DNA from: Hydrogenophaga pseudoflava | GTDB taxonomy: Bacteria > Pseudomonadota > Gammaproteobacteria > Burkholderiales > Burkholderiaceae_C | NCBI RefSeq assembly: GCF_031020795.1 | Contig: NZ_JAVHJP010000001.1 | Location: 470,751 to 534,750 of the forward strand | Length of the DNA: 64,000 nucleotides | Direction of reading: 5' to 3' | Shown here: in pieces, positions 36,816 to 44,868 of the stretch | Layout: the number at the start of each line of letters is the position of its first letter | Numbering within the stretch: position 1 is the first letter of the stretch | The notes under the pieces: generated by a model | Databases searched by the model: none | What the model saw: the letters and a program-made list of their open reading frames with translations, nothing else | Told to the model about the DNA's origin: nothing | Program-made: the position numbers and the translations under genes

Positions 36816-37656
36816 GGTCAGGTGCTAGCTGCGGGAACAGGTCACCGTGTCCCCGAAGAAATGGTGCACCCCAAAGCACTGCCGGTAACAGAAACGGCAC
36901 AACCATCGCGACAGCCCAGAGTGGCACTTCTTTGGGCAGATATCCGAGCGCAACAACGAACCCCAGCCAAACCGCAAGCCAAAGCAGATAGTCCCAAACA
37001 GAGGTCGTGCCAGTGGGCATCAGCAAATCGCTGAGCACCAGCAACGGCAGCGAAGACAGCAGCAGCAACTGCAGGAAGCTCAGGGTCGTCGCCCATCGCC
37101 ACACAGCACGCCGCCACCCCGCATGGGCCACGGTGGCCCCGCCTGTACCCAACAGGATGCCTGCCGGGATCAGGACATAGGCAAGTCCAGGCACGCAGTC
37201 GCGCCACACCCCCCATGCTACATACAGGTGCAACAGCCCCACGCTCAGCAGTTGAGCGCCAATGAGCAGGTTGTTGGTGTCCTTCAGCGACCCCGACCAC
37301 CGGCGCCAGGGAGCGTTCCTGAGGGAGTCCATCAGTGTGAAGGCGCCATGCGGGGCGATCAGGGCCAACATGACTGCCAGCATGTAGACAAACGCCGCGC
37401 CGGCAATGCCCACGCCAGCCCCCAGCACGGTGACGATGTCTGCAGGCACATGACCCATGCCACGGAAGTAGGCGTACATGATCAGCACGCCAATGCAGGT
37501 GCTGAGCACCCCCAGCCCCACCCAAGGGAAGTCCCGCACCAGAGCCAAAGCCCGGCTGCCCGAACTCGTCAACCTGTCGGGGGTCAGTTGATCTGTCGGT
37601 TGATCGGGCGAAATGCTTTCGCCGGTGGCCCCTTGGGTGGAGGCTTTGGTGTTCAT
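36736..37656 (-). CDS. Multi-pass membrane protein with a damaged 3' end, unknown
   Basis: A 306-residue frame with about seven hydrophobic helices (for example FPWVGLGVLSTCIGVLIMYAYF, VTVLGAGVGIAGAAFVYMLAVMLALIAP and WDYLLWLAVWLGFVVALGYL). I do not recognise a family. The final 25 codons (LAPDHEHRRIQIPRQAHQMKYRPG) overlap the start of the cold-shock remnant in another frame, so the true end was probably lost in a deletion fusing the two. The ATG at 37656 is preceded by GGGAGCCAG. Composition is somewhat less GC-rich than the core. Confidence 0.55.
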   Translation of the reverse strand: MNTKASTQGATGESISPDQPTDQLTPDRLTSSGSRALALVRDFPWVGLGVLSTCIGVLIMYAYFRGMGHVPADIVTVLGAGVGIAGAAFVYMLAVMLALIAPHGAFTLMDSLRNAPWRRWSGSLKDTNNLLIGAQLLSVGLLHLYVAWGVWRDCVPGLAYVLIPAGILLGTGGATVAHAGWRRAVWRWATTLSFLQLLLLSSLPLLVLSDLLMPTGTTSVWDYLLWLAVWLGFVVALGYLPKEVPLWAVAMVVPFLLPAVLWGAPFLRGHGDLFPQLAPDHEHRRIQIPRQAHQMKYRPGLWLRGG

Positions 37657-37985
37657 CTGGCTCCCTGGTCCCTAAAGCTGGTGACCTTTTCATTGTAGGA
37701 ATGCCTATCGTTGGAACGGATGACAGGTAGGTAGCTGATGCCGATGTTCCTTATTGCCTCTTCGAATGCTCGCCTGCGCAAGCACGGCAGGGTGGCCGGG
37801 ACGTGCTCCAGCGAATACGGCAAGGTGACGAAGGCCACGGTGCACACGGCACACGGTTCATCTGCCCCAGGCGTGGCCTTCGCGATGGGCGGTGTCCAGC
37901 AGATCGGCCACCTGGGCCACTTCTTCGCGCAGCGCGTTTGACCCGCTCGCGCTCAGCTGGCGTGTGACTTGCTAATGGCTGGCCC
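37657..37985. other. 329-nt stretch without a credible gene
   Basis: Short open frames on both strands overlap each other and none has a ribosome site or family resemblance. One minus-strand stretch reads ALREEVAQVADLLDTAHREGHAWG before a stop, which might be a remnant of a small helical protein. I treat the region as debris at the edge of the hotspot and as promoter DNA for the two flanking genes. Confidence 0.35.
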
Positions 37986-38939
37986 ATGAACACCTTGATC
38001 CGCATTGCCGAAGTCTGGGTACCCACCGAAGACGGTGCGTCGCTGGAGTTGTCGAGTGGCTGGTTCCCGGGGGCTTCGGCCTTTGAGGCGATCACGCGGC
38101 AGATGCTGTTTGCGCGGGGCGAGGGCTTGCCAGGCCGTGCCTGGGAGGTGGGCCACCCGCTCATGATGCGCGAGCTTTCGGGCAGCTATTTCAAGCGCGC
38201 GGCGGCCGCCAAGGCGATCGACCTGACCTGTGCCGTGGCGTGGCCGGTGTTTCAAGGCGATGCGCTGCTGTGCGTGGTGGTGCTGCTGATGGGGGGTGCG
38301 GCGACTTCGGTGGGCACGGTGGAGCTGTGGCGCAACGATGCGCGCATTTCCCCCGACATGACGCTGATGGACGGCTACTTTGGCAGCGGCGCCCAGGCCG
38401 CCGAGCTGGAGGCACTGACGCGCGATGGCTGGTTGCCCAGGGGCACAGGAGCGCCCGGTCTGGCCTGGCAGACGGGCCAGACCGTGTGCATTGCCGACAT
38501 CGCCAGTTCCAGCCGCTTCCTGCGCAAAGAGGCGGCGCTGGCACTGGGCATTGGCCGGGCGATGGCCCTGCCTTGCAGCGTGCGCGACACATCGTCATGG
38601 GTGCTGGCGCTGCTGTCGGCCCCCAGCAAGCCGATTGCGCTGCGGGTGGAGGTCTGGTCGCAGCAGCCCGGCCGGCCCGACGACCTGGTGCGCATCTCCG
38701 GCTTCTGTGAATCGGCCGGCGAACTGCCCACCGGCGCGGGCACCGTGCACAAGCTTGAGGCATTGGGGGCGGTCGGCACCGCCTGGCGCACCGGTGTGGC
38801 ACAGGCCAGCACGCAGTGGCCCACGCCGGACACCCCGGAAGATCGGCAGGCCCTTCAGGCCCTGGGTGCGCAGTCGGTGCTGGCCCTGCCGGTGCTGATG
38901 GACGATGCGGTGAACGAGGTGGTGGCGCTGTACTTCTGA
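37986..38939 (+). CDS. GAF-domain protein (tandem GAF)
   Basis: A 317-residue soluble protein made of two GAF-like modules: about 5-110 (RIAEVWVPTEDGASLELSSGWF, GLPGRAWEVGHPLMMREL, CAVAWPVFQGD) and 125-220 (RGTGAPGLAWQTGQTVCIADIASSSRFLRKEAALALGIGRAMALPC), with a third partial repeat at the end (ALGAVGTAWRTGVAQAST, SVLALPVLMD). There is no kinase, cyclase or output domain, so it is a stand-alone sensor or binding protein. It may be a relic of a larger signalling protein, but the frame is intact. Partner unknown. Confidence 0.78.
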   Translation: MNTLIRIAEVWVPTEDGASLELSSGWFPGASAFEAITRQMLFARGEGLPGRAWEVGHPLMMRELSGSYFKRAAAAKAIDLTCAVAWPVFQGDALLCVVVLLMGGAATSVGTVELWRNDARISPDMTLMDGYFGSGAQAAELEALTRDGWLPRGTGAPGLAWQTGQTVCIADIASSSRFLRKEAALALGIGRAMALPCSVRDTSSWVLALLSAPSKPIALRVEVWSQQPGRPDDLVRISGFCESAGELPTGAGTVHKLEALGAVGTAWRTGVAQASTQWPTPDTPEDRQALQALGAQSVLALPVLMDDAVNEVVALYF

Positions 38940-38961
38940 GCGCGTCCGGCGCACGCGCCGA

Positions 38962-40338
38962 TCACTTCGCTTCGACCAGCGCCTGGATGTTGAGCAGGGT
39001 CAGTTCGTTGTCGTCGGGCTGGCCCAGGGTGCGGCCGCTGGAGTACGGGAAGTTGTTGTCGTTCACCACCACGATGTGATTGGCGTCGACCACGCTCAGG
39101 CCTTCGGGGCCCAGGTGCGGCAGCACGAAGCTGTCTTCGTTCGGGCCGCGCTTGGCCAGGCGCTGGGGGTTGGCGATTTTGGTCAGGTCGATGTAGGCCA
39201 CCTTCTTCACGAAGCCGTCGGCGTCGGTCTGTGCGAAGTCGATCTTGTAGATGCGCTTGAAACGGGCCGGGCGGGTGAAGCAGTCGTTGCGGGGTTCGTC
39301 TTTGCAGACCTGGCCCGCGCCTTCGGTGGCGTCGTCGCGTTCGATGACGAGGCCGGTGGTGGCGCTGAGCATCTGGAAGTCGGCGGCGACGTTGCCGGCT
39401 TCTTCAAAGGCGTATTTCCACTGGCGGGCGCTGTAGGTCTTGCTGGCGGCGTCCAGTTCCAGGATGCGGGTGAAGGGCTTGCCTTTGTGCATTTCCTGGC
39501 TCTTGGCGGCGGCGTCCCACAGGGGCCACTCGAACATGGGGTACAGGGTCTTGCCGTCGATGGATTTGGCCATGGGCTCGAAGCCGCCGCTGCGGCGCAC
39601 TTCGAAGCCGGCGTCGCCGGGGTAGTTGGGCAGGCGGCCGTTCATGTAGTGGTCGGGGCCGCGGTAGGCCTTGCCGTCCACCACGGCTTCGATCACGCCC
39701 AGCACCTTGCCCTGGGGGGTGACGCGCAGCACGTAGGGGCCGAACTCTTCGCCGATCCACCACTCGTCGCCCACCACCTGGATGGATTCGGGGTCGAAGT
39801 CCACGCCGGTGAGGAAGCGTTCGGCGGTGGCTTCGTTCTGGATGGCGAAGGGAACCTTGCGGTCGGGGTCGTGCAGGAAGGTGGTCTTGAGGCGGGTGAC
39901 GCCGCCCGTGGCCCAGTCGACCTTGAGACGGTGCACCATCAGCAGCGCGTCTTGCGAGTTGAGTTTGCTGCCGAAGCCGTTGTCGGTGAGCGCCAGAAAC
40001 CCGGACTTGCCCAGCGACACGATGCCGGAGAAGCCTTGCACCGACTGGCCCTTGATGGGCAGCTTGCCGCCGGACTTGCGGGGGTACTTGGCGTCGCCCA
40101 CGAAGGTGTTGGCCTCAAAGGTGCCCAGCGCTTCGTTGCGCTGGCGATTGGCGGCGTTGAATCGACCGGCGATCTTGAAGAACGGGCCGGCGGCCTTGGG
40201 CGCCGGGACGGTGGCGTAGGTGGACAGGGCGGCGTGGCCAGCCAGCACGGCGGTGACTTCGGTCTGTGCGTGGGCGCTGAAGGCGGTGGCGCTCAGGGCC
40301 AGCATGGCGGCCAGGCGGGTTTGTGCAAGGAAAGACAT
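38962..40338 (-). CDS. Secreted phytase-like esterase family protein
   Basis: A 458-residue protein with a signal peptide (MSFLAQTRLAAMLALSATAFSAHA, cleavage before QTEV) and the esterase-like domain of the phytase family (PF13449 type): GQSVQGFSGIVSLGKSGFLALTDNGFG, VDFDPESIQVVGDEWWIGEEFGPYVLRV and the terminal GPEGLSVVDANHIVVVNDNNFPYSSGR. This is a beta-propeller fold, probably metal-binding and periplasmic or outer-membrane associated. Substrate not known; phosphate-ester hydrolysis is the family suggestion. The ATG at 40338 begins the signal sequence. Confidence 0.88.
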   Translation of the reverse strand: MSFLAQTRLAAMLALSATAFSAHAQTEVTAVLAGHAALSTYATVPAPKAAGPFFKIAGRFNAANRQRNEALGTFEANTFVGDAKYPRKSGGKLPIKGQSVQGFSGIVSLGKSGFLALTDNGFGSKLNSQDALLMVHRLKVDWATGGVTRLKTTFLHDPDRKVPFAIQNEATAERFLTGVDFDPESIQVVGDEWWIGEEFGPYVLRVTPQGKVLGVIEAVVDGKAYRGPDHYMNGRLPNYPGDAGFEVRRSGGFEPMAKSIDGKTLYPMFEWPLWDAAAKSQEMHKGKPFTRILELDAASKTYSARQWKYAFEEAGNVAADFQMLSATTGLVIERDDATEGAGQVCKDEPRNDCFTRPARFKRIYKIDFAQTDADGFVKKVAYIDLTKIANPQRLAKRGPNEDSFVLPHLGPEGLSVVDANHIVVVNDNNFPYSSGRTLGQPDDNELTLLNIQALVEAK

Positions 40339-40483
40339 GACGCAAGCGGTTCTTGTTGAAGAAGCCGACGAGGCTATGCACGCCTGATGAAGGCCCTGTG
40401 ACGCAACAATGACGGTTGTCATGCCCCCCACCGCGCGGCGGGGTTCGGGGTGTGGCGGCCTGAGCGTGGTCCGGCCCGCCCGC

Positions 40484-41392
40484 CTATTTCTTCACCAGAT
40501 GCTGGCGGAGTTCGGCCAGCTTGGCCAGCTTGGCCTGCAGGCGCCGCTGGTTGTCGGGGCCGACGCGGATGAGGATCTTGCGTCCGGCCGACAGCTTCTG
40601 CAGCTCGGGGTCGGCAAACTCGTAGCGCACCCAGGGCCGCTGCGACGGCACGGTGCCTTTCACTTCCACGAGGTGCACCGCCGGTGCCTGCGCGGGCACG
40701 GGGGTGGCGATCAGGTGGTCGATCACCTGCACCAGCCGGTCGTTGAAGTAGCGCCCCGGGAAGCCCAGCTCTTCGTAGGCCCGCTGGAACAGCGGGTAGA
40801 GGCCGCGGTAGGCGGCCACCGCCTGCGCGCTGTCCACCGATTCGATGAGGCGCACCATCGCCTGGTAGCGCCGGCTGTTGTCGGGGTGGATGGTTTCGCC
40901 GTGGCCGCTCTGGCGCAGGGTGGTGAAGCGCTGGGGCGTTGGGTTGACGGGCCAGACGGCAACAGGCGCCTGCTCCCGCGCGAGGTTGTCCACGGTGGCC
41001 ACGGCGTGCGGGACGAAGCGGTCGGCTTGCAGGAAGCTCAGCACGTTCTGGCGGCCGATCAGGCGCTCCAGCACCCGGTTCACGTGGGGGCCGGCGTCGG
41101 CCAGCGCGGGCAGCGGCTCTTTGTCGCCCTGGCCTTCGGCGGTGTCGACAGGGTGTTCGATCGCGGGCGAAGCCGGCGCTGCGGCGGTGGCGGCTGGCGG
41201 CTCCGGGTCCGCGGCTGCAGGCGGGGCGGCGGCCACCGGCGCCGCCTCGAGATCGGGCGCGGGCCGGTAGTGCCTCCAGCTGTAGTACGCGGCGGCGACC
41301 ACCAGGGCCAGCACGATGACCGCCACCAGCAGGGAGGGAGTTCGGGAGGGTTCGGGGGGACGGTACTCGTCCGGGTCCAGTTCGGGTTGCAT
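40484..41392 (-). CDS. DUF3014 domain membrane-anchored protein
   Basis: A 302-residue protein: short Pro-rich cytoplasmic start, a membrane helix (LLVAVIVLALVVAAAYYSW, about 20-40), an Ala/Pro-rich periplasmic linker and a DUF3014 domain (about 85-285: LPALADAGPHVNRVLERLIG, DRFVPHAVATVDNLARE, LYPLFQRAYEELGFPGRYFNDRLVQVIDHLI). The family function is unknown. The gene lies 38 nt downstream of the DUF2235 gene on the same strand and may be in one transcript. The start at 41392 avoids overlap with that gene. Confidence 0.87.
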   Translation of the reverse strand: MQPELDPDEYRPPEPSRTPSLLVAVIVLALVVAAAYYSWRHYRPAPDLEAAPVAAAPPAAADPEPPAATAAAPASPAIEHPVDTAEGQGDKEPLPALADAGPHVNRVLERLIGRQNVLSFLQADRFVPHAVATVDNLAREQAPVAVWPVNPTPQRFTTLRQSGHGETIHPDNSRRYQAMVRLIESVDSAQAVAAYRGLYPLFQRAYEELGFPGRYFNDRLVQVIDHLIATPVPAQAPAVHLVEVKGTVPSQRPWVRYEFADPELQKLSAGRKILIRVGPDNQRRLQAKLAKLAELRQHLVKK

Positions 41393-41430
41393 GGCCTCGT
41401 CTTCACCGGTTGCAGCGGAGACTGCCCATG

Positions 41431-43197
41431 CTACGCCCCGCCCCTCCCCGGGTCCACCCGCCGTGCGGGAGGCCACAAGATCAGCCAGACCACACCCGCC
41501 AGCCCCAGCCATTTCAGCAGGGCCAGCAGAGACATCAGCGCGCCGGTGAGGGCCGCGACGAAAAAGTACTCGCTGTGGGTGAGCGTGATGGTGAGCCAGG
41601 TGAACAGGTTTTCGCCCACGTCGGCAAACACCATCAGCGGCAGCGCCCAGCCCAGGCGGTTGAGCCAGCGCGGCACCGGCTGCCCGACGCGCCGCAGCCC
41701 GGCGCCGCGCGCGAAGCCGGCCACGCAGAAGCGCGACAGCACCTGGGCGTAGGCCACGATGAGACCCAGGTCCCACAGCAGCGACCAGCGCGGCGAGCCG
41801 AACTGGTTCATCTGGTACAGGCCGTTGATCAGGCCCTCCCAGATCTGGCCGCGCTCGACAGCGGCCAGACCGTCGTGGAACCAGAGCATCTGCCAGCGCA
41901 CGAAGTCCAGGTTCTTGGCCAGGAACTGCGGGTAGCTGGAAAGCGCCTGCCAGAGGTCGGCCCAGAAGCTCTGCTGTGCGTAGTGCTCGGTCTTCAGCAG
42001 CATCTGCCCGATGCCGCCGTAGAGCACCACAAAGGCCTGGCACCACCCGAGGGTGGGCAGCCAGGACAGCGGCCGGGCCCAGACAGTGTCTTTCGGGTAC
42101 GTGACGGACAGGGCCTGCACGCTGGGATGTTCTTCCGCCGGAATGGTCTGCCAGCCCCCGGCGCCGTCGTCCACCAGCCCCGGCGTGCGCACCGCCATGC
42201 CGGTGACGGCCCACAGGGGTGTGCGGTGCAGTTCGCTGTGGGCCACAGGGGTCAGCGGCGCCTGGCCTGGCGGCTGGGCGTGCAGCGCCTCGAGCACCTG
42301 CCGGTCGGTCAGGCGCTGGCCGTCGGCGCCGTTCAGGCGAAGACCGCACTGCACGGCCTCGCCCACCAGCCACGCCATGGCCTGGTGGGCGAGCGCAAGC
42401 CGGTCGGGTGCGTAGCCGCCGCCCACGTCGCAGTGGGCGCCCGAGAACCAGAGCTGTTTCAGCGTCACGGGCAGGCCGCGGTCGGAGCGGTACAGGCCGT
42501 TGGGCTCGACATACTGCCGGGGTGCGAACTGGGCGCGGTACTCATCCAGCGCCAGCGCCTGCCGGACATTGAGGAAGCGCTTGCCGCCCACGTCGGCGCG
42601 TGCGGTGAACTGCTTGGAGAACGGCGGCATGCCCACCGACGCCACCGTGTCCCAGACACCGACGAAGTGGATGTCGACGTGCCGCTCCTGCGCGTCGGCG
42701 AACAGCTGCGTGGCCTGCCGTGCGATGCGGCGGGCGCTGTCGCCGGCGCTGCCACGGTCGGTGAAGTAGATGTGCAGCAGCGACGGCACCATCGAGACCA
42801 TGTGCGGCTGCAGGATGCCGAACATGTTCACCAGCCCCGCCACGCTGCGCGCCGTGAAGGCGCCGCGGGAAAAGCCGACGATGTAGATCTCGTCGCCGGG
42901 CTGGTAGCTCGACATGAGGAACTGGTAACACTCGGCCATGTTCTCGTAGACCCCGCGGCCGAAAGCCAGGCCGGCCAGCCGCTCGCCGTAGCGGTTGATG
43001 CTGTCCCAGACGGTGGCGCCCGGCAACTCGCCAGGGTTGCCGACGCCGGGGTCGTAGAACACCAGCTGGCGCGCGTCGCCGTGTTGCCGAAGCAGCTCGC
43101 ACAGCCGCACCACGTTGGTGTCGCTGTCCCCACCGGTGAGGTTGTTGTTGGTCCCGTCGCAGCAGAGGACGATCTGGCGTGGCAGCGTGTCGCTCAT
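41431..43197 (-). CDS. DUF2235 alpha/beta hydrolase with C-terminal membrane segments
   Basis: A 588-residue protein of the DUF2235 family, which includes the Tle1 phospholipase effectors of type VI secretion. The N-terminal IVLCCDGTNNN is diagnostic, and the nucleophile elbow is GFSRGAF with S110; HFVGVWDTVASVG and FSGAHCDVGGGY supply further active-site residues. From about residue 390 on the protein has several hydrophobic helices, the last being FVAALTGALMSLLALLKWLGLAGVVWLIL, so it is membrane-bound, unlike soluble effectors. No VgrG, immunity or secretion gene is adjacent. A host lipid or peptide hydrolase is more likely than a toxin. AGGAG precedes the ATG by 7 nt. Confidence 0.88.
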   Translation of the reverse strand: MSDTLPRQIVLCCDGTNNNLTGGDSDTNVVRLCELLRQHGDARQLVFYDPGVGNPGELPGATVWDSINRYGERLAGLAFGRGVYENMAECYQFLMSSYQPGDEIYIVGFSRGAFTARSVAGLVNMFGILQPHMVSMVPSLLHIYFTDRGSAGDSARRIARQATQLFADAQERHVDIHFVGVWDTVASVGMPPFSKQFTARADVGGKRFLNVRQALALDEYRAQFAPRQYVEPNGLYRSDRGLPVTLKQLWFSGAHCDVGGGYAPDRLALAHQAMAWLVGEAVQCGLRLNGADGQRLTDRQVLEALHAQPPGQAPLTPVAHSELHRTPLWAVTGMAVRTPGLVDDGAGGWQTIPAEEHPSVQALSVTYPKDTVWARPLSWLPTLGWCQAFVVLYGGIGQMLLKTEHYAQQSFWADLWQALSSYPQFLAKNLDFVRWQMLWFHDGLAAVERGQIWEGLINGLYQMNQFGSPRWSLLWDLGLIVAYAQVLSRFCVAGFARGAGLRRVGQPVPRWLNRLGWALPLMVFADVGENLFTWLTITLTHSEYFFVAALTGALMSLLALLKWLGLAGVVWLILWPPARRVDPGRGGA

Positions 43198-43483
43198 GGG
43201 TCTGCTCCTTCAAGCCGTGGGGCCCTGCGGTGTGGAGGCCCCCGGGTGCGAAGCATGCGCCGCCGCCACCACGCTGTCTACGTGACCAAGCCGCGTCCGG
43301 CGGGTGCGCTTCCATCATTCGATGAGGCAATGTCCTACACGCGCTGCCGGCGTCGTCGGACGCACGCACCTCAGCGCGGCGAGGATGATTGCACCATGGG
43401 ATGGCTCAACGGCAGGGCCTGGAAGGCCAGGACAGACCGGCCCGACCGGCAGCCTTTGACCTGACCTTCAAAGGAGACCCATC

Positions 43484-43888
43484 ATGAATGCACTGGCCTG
43501 CAGCGTTTTCTCCATCGCCCTCTGCGCCTCCGCCGTTCCGGCGGCGGCTGCGGGTGACCACGTGGCCGCCGATGCGCAATACAAGACCGACCGCCAGGCC
43601 TGCCTGCTGCTCACAGAGCCCGTGGCCCGGCAGGATTGTCTGCGTGAAGCCGGCGCGGTGCGCCAGGAAGCGCGGCAGGGCCGGCGCGCGCCGCTGCCAG
43701 ATGCAGACACCCTGACCCGCAACGCCCTGATGCGCTGCCAGGTTCACCAGGCCGGTAGCGAACGCGACATGTGTGAACGCATGGTGCGCGGCGAAGGCCG
43801 GGTGCAGGGCGATGTGCCCAGCGGTGGTGTGCTGCGAGAGCTCACGGTGACCGTGCCGGCTCCCGTTCCGGCCGACGCGCCGCGATGA
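43484..43888 (+). CDS. Small secreted protein, unknown
   Basis: A 134-residue protein with a signal peptide (MNALACSVFSIALCASAVPAAAAG). The mature part has four Cys residues spaced in two pairs (QACLLLTEPVARQDC and RCQVHQAGSERDMC), suggesting disulfides, in a helical context resembling small periplasmic Cys-rich proteins. No family name is justified. AAAGGAGACC gives a strong ribosome site. It sits alone between two minus-strand genes. Confidence 0.7.
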   Translation: MNALACSVFSIALCASAVPAAAAGDHVAADAQYKTDRQACLLLTEPVARQDCLREAGAVRQEARQGRRAPLPDADTLTRNALMRCQVHQAGSERDMCERMVRGEGRVQGDVPSGGVLRELTVTVPAPVPADAPR

Positions 43889-43915
43889 CGCCAGGAGAAA
43901 CGGGACAGGGCCGCC

Positions 43916-44740
43916 TCAGTGCCGCTCCGGCACCTGCCCTGCCTCGTCGCCCCACACACGGTTGATGCGGCGGCCGCGCTGCACCGCCGGGCGCTCGCCG
44001 ATGGTCTGTGCCCACCGCTGCACGTGGGTGTATTCGTGCACCGAGAGGAATTCGGCCGCGTTGTAGATCTTGCCTTCCACCAGCGCGCCGTACCACGGGT
44101 AGATGGCGATGTCGGCGATGCTGTACTCGTCACCGGCCATGAAGGTGTGAGTGGCCAGGTGGCGGTCGAGCACGTCCAACTGGCGCTTGGTCTCCATCGC
44201 GAAGCGGTTGATGGGGTACTCGAACTTCTCGGGTGCGTAGGCGTAGAAGTGGCCGAAGCCGCCGCCCAGGTAGGGCGCCGAACCCATCTGCCAGAACAGC
44301 CAGTTGAGGGCTTCGGTGCGCGGGCCGTGCGCCTTGGGCAGCAAGGCGCCGAACTTCTCGGCCAGGTACAGCAGGATGGACCCGGATTCGAACACGCGTG
44401 TCGGCGGCTGCGTGCTGTGGTCCAGCAGGGCCGGGATCTTGGAGTTGGGGTTGACCTCGACGAAGCCGCTGGAGAACTGCTCGCCCTCGCTGATCCTGAT
44501 CAGCCAGGCGTCGTATTCGGCACCGCTGTGACCCAGGGCCAGCAGCTCTTCGAGCATCACCGTCACCTTCACGCCATTGGGCGTGGCCATCGAATAGAGC
44601 TGCAGCGGGTGCTGGCCGACAGGCAGCGCCTTGTCGTGCGTGGGTCCGGCGACGGGACGGTTGATGTTGGCGAACTGACCGCCATTGGCCTGGTCCCAGG
44701 TCCAGACGGCGGGCGGGGTGTAGGGGGTGTGGGTGCTCAT
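43916..44740 (-). CDS. yghU: YghU-type glutathione-dependent disulfide oxidoreductase
   Basis: A 274-residue glutathione transferase-fold protein matching E. coli YghU. The N-terminal extension YTPPAVWTWDQANGGQFANINRPVAGPTHDK is specific to this group; the thioredoxin part has LQLYSMATPNGVKVTVMLEEL, NSKIPALLDHS and FESGSILLYLAEKFG, and the C-terminal helical domain TFMAGDEYSIADIAIYPWYG. YghU binds two glutathione molecules and reduces disulfide substrates and peroxides rather than acting as a classical transferase. Stand-alone gene converging on the small secreted protein. Confidence 0.92.
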   Translation of the reverse strand: MSTHTPYTPPAVWTWDQANGGQFANINRPVAGPTHDKALPVGQHPLQLYSMATPNGVKVTVMLEELLALGHSGAEYDAWLIRISEGEQFSSGFVEVNPNSKIPALLDHSTQPPTRVFESGSILLYLAEKFGALLPKAHGPRTEALNWLFWQMGSAPYLGGGFGHFYAYAPEKFEYPINRFAMETKRQLDVLDRHLATHTFMAGDEYSIADIAIYPWYGALVEGKIYNAAEFLSVHEYTHVQRWAQTIGERPAVQRGRRINRVWGDEAGQVPERH

Positions 44741-44868
44741 GGGCGCATGCTAGTGCAGCGCCAGAAACCCTGCCCGGGCAGCCCACAAAGAGATGTGGCA
44801 GGGCCTCACCCGCTGTGATAGCCTGCTCCGGCAAGAACCACCACCGGCCTGACCGGTCGCCCGGGTCC

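Noticed and set aside
41431..43197. DUF2235 protein as a type VI secretion toxin with an immunity gene
   Set aside because: No VgrG, PAAR or other secretion gene is near, the neighbour is a DUF3014 protein and not an immunity type, and the protein has membrane helices.
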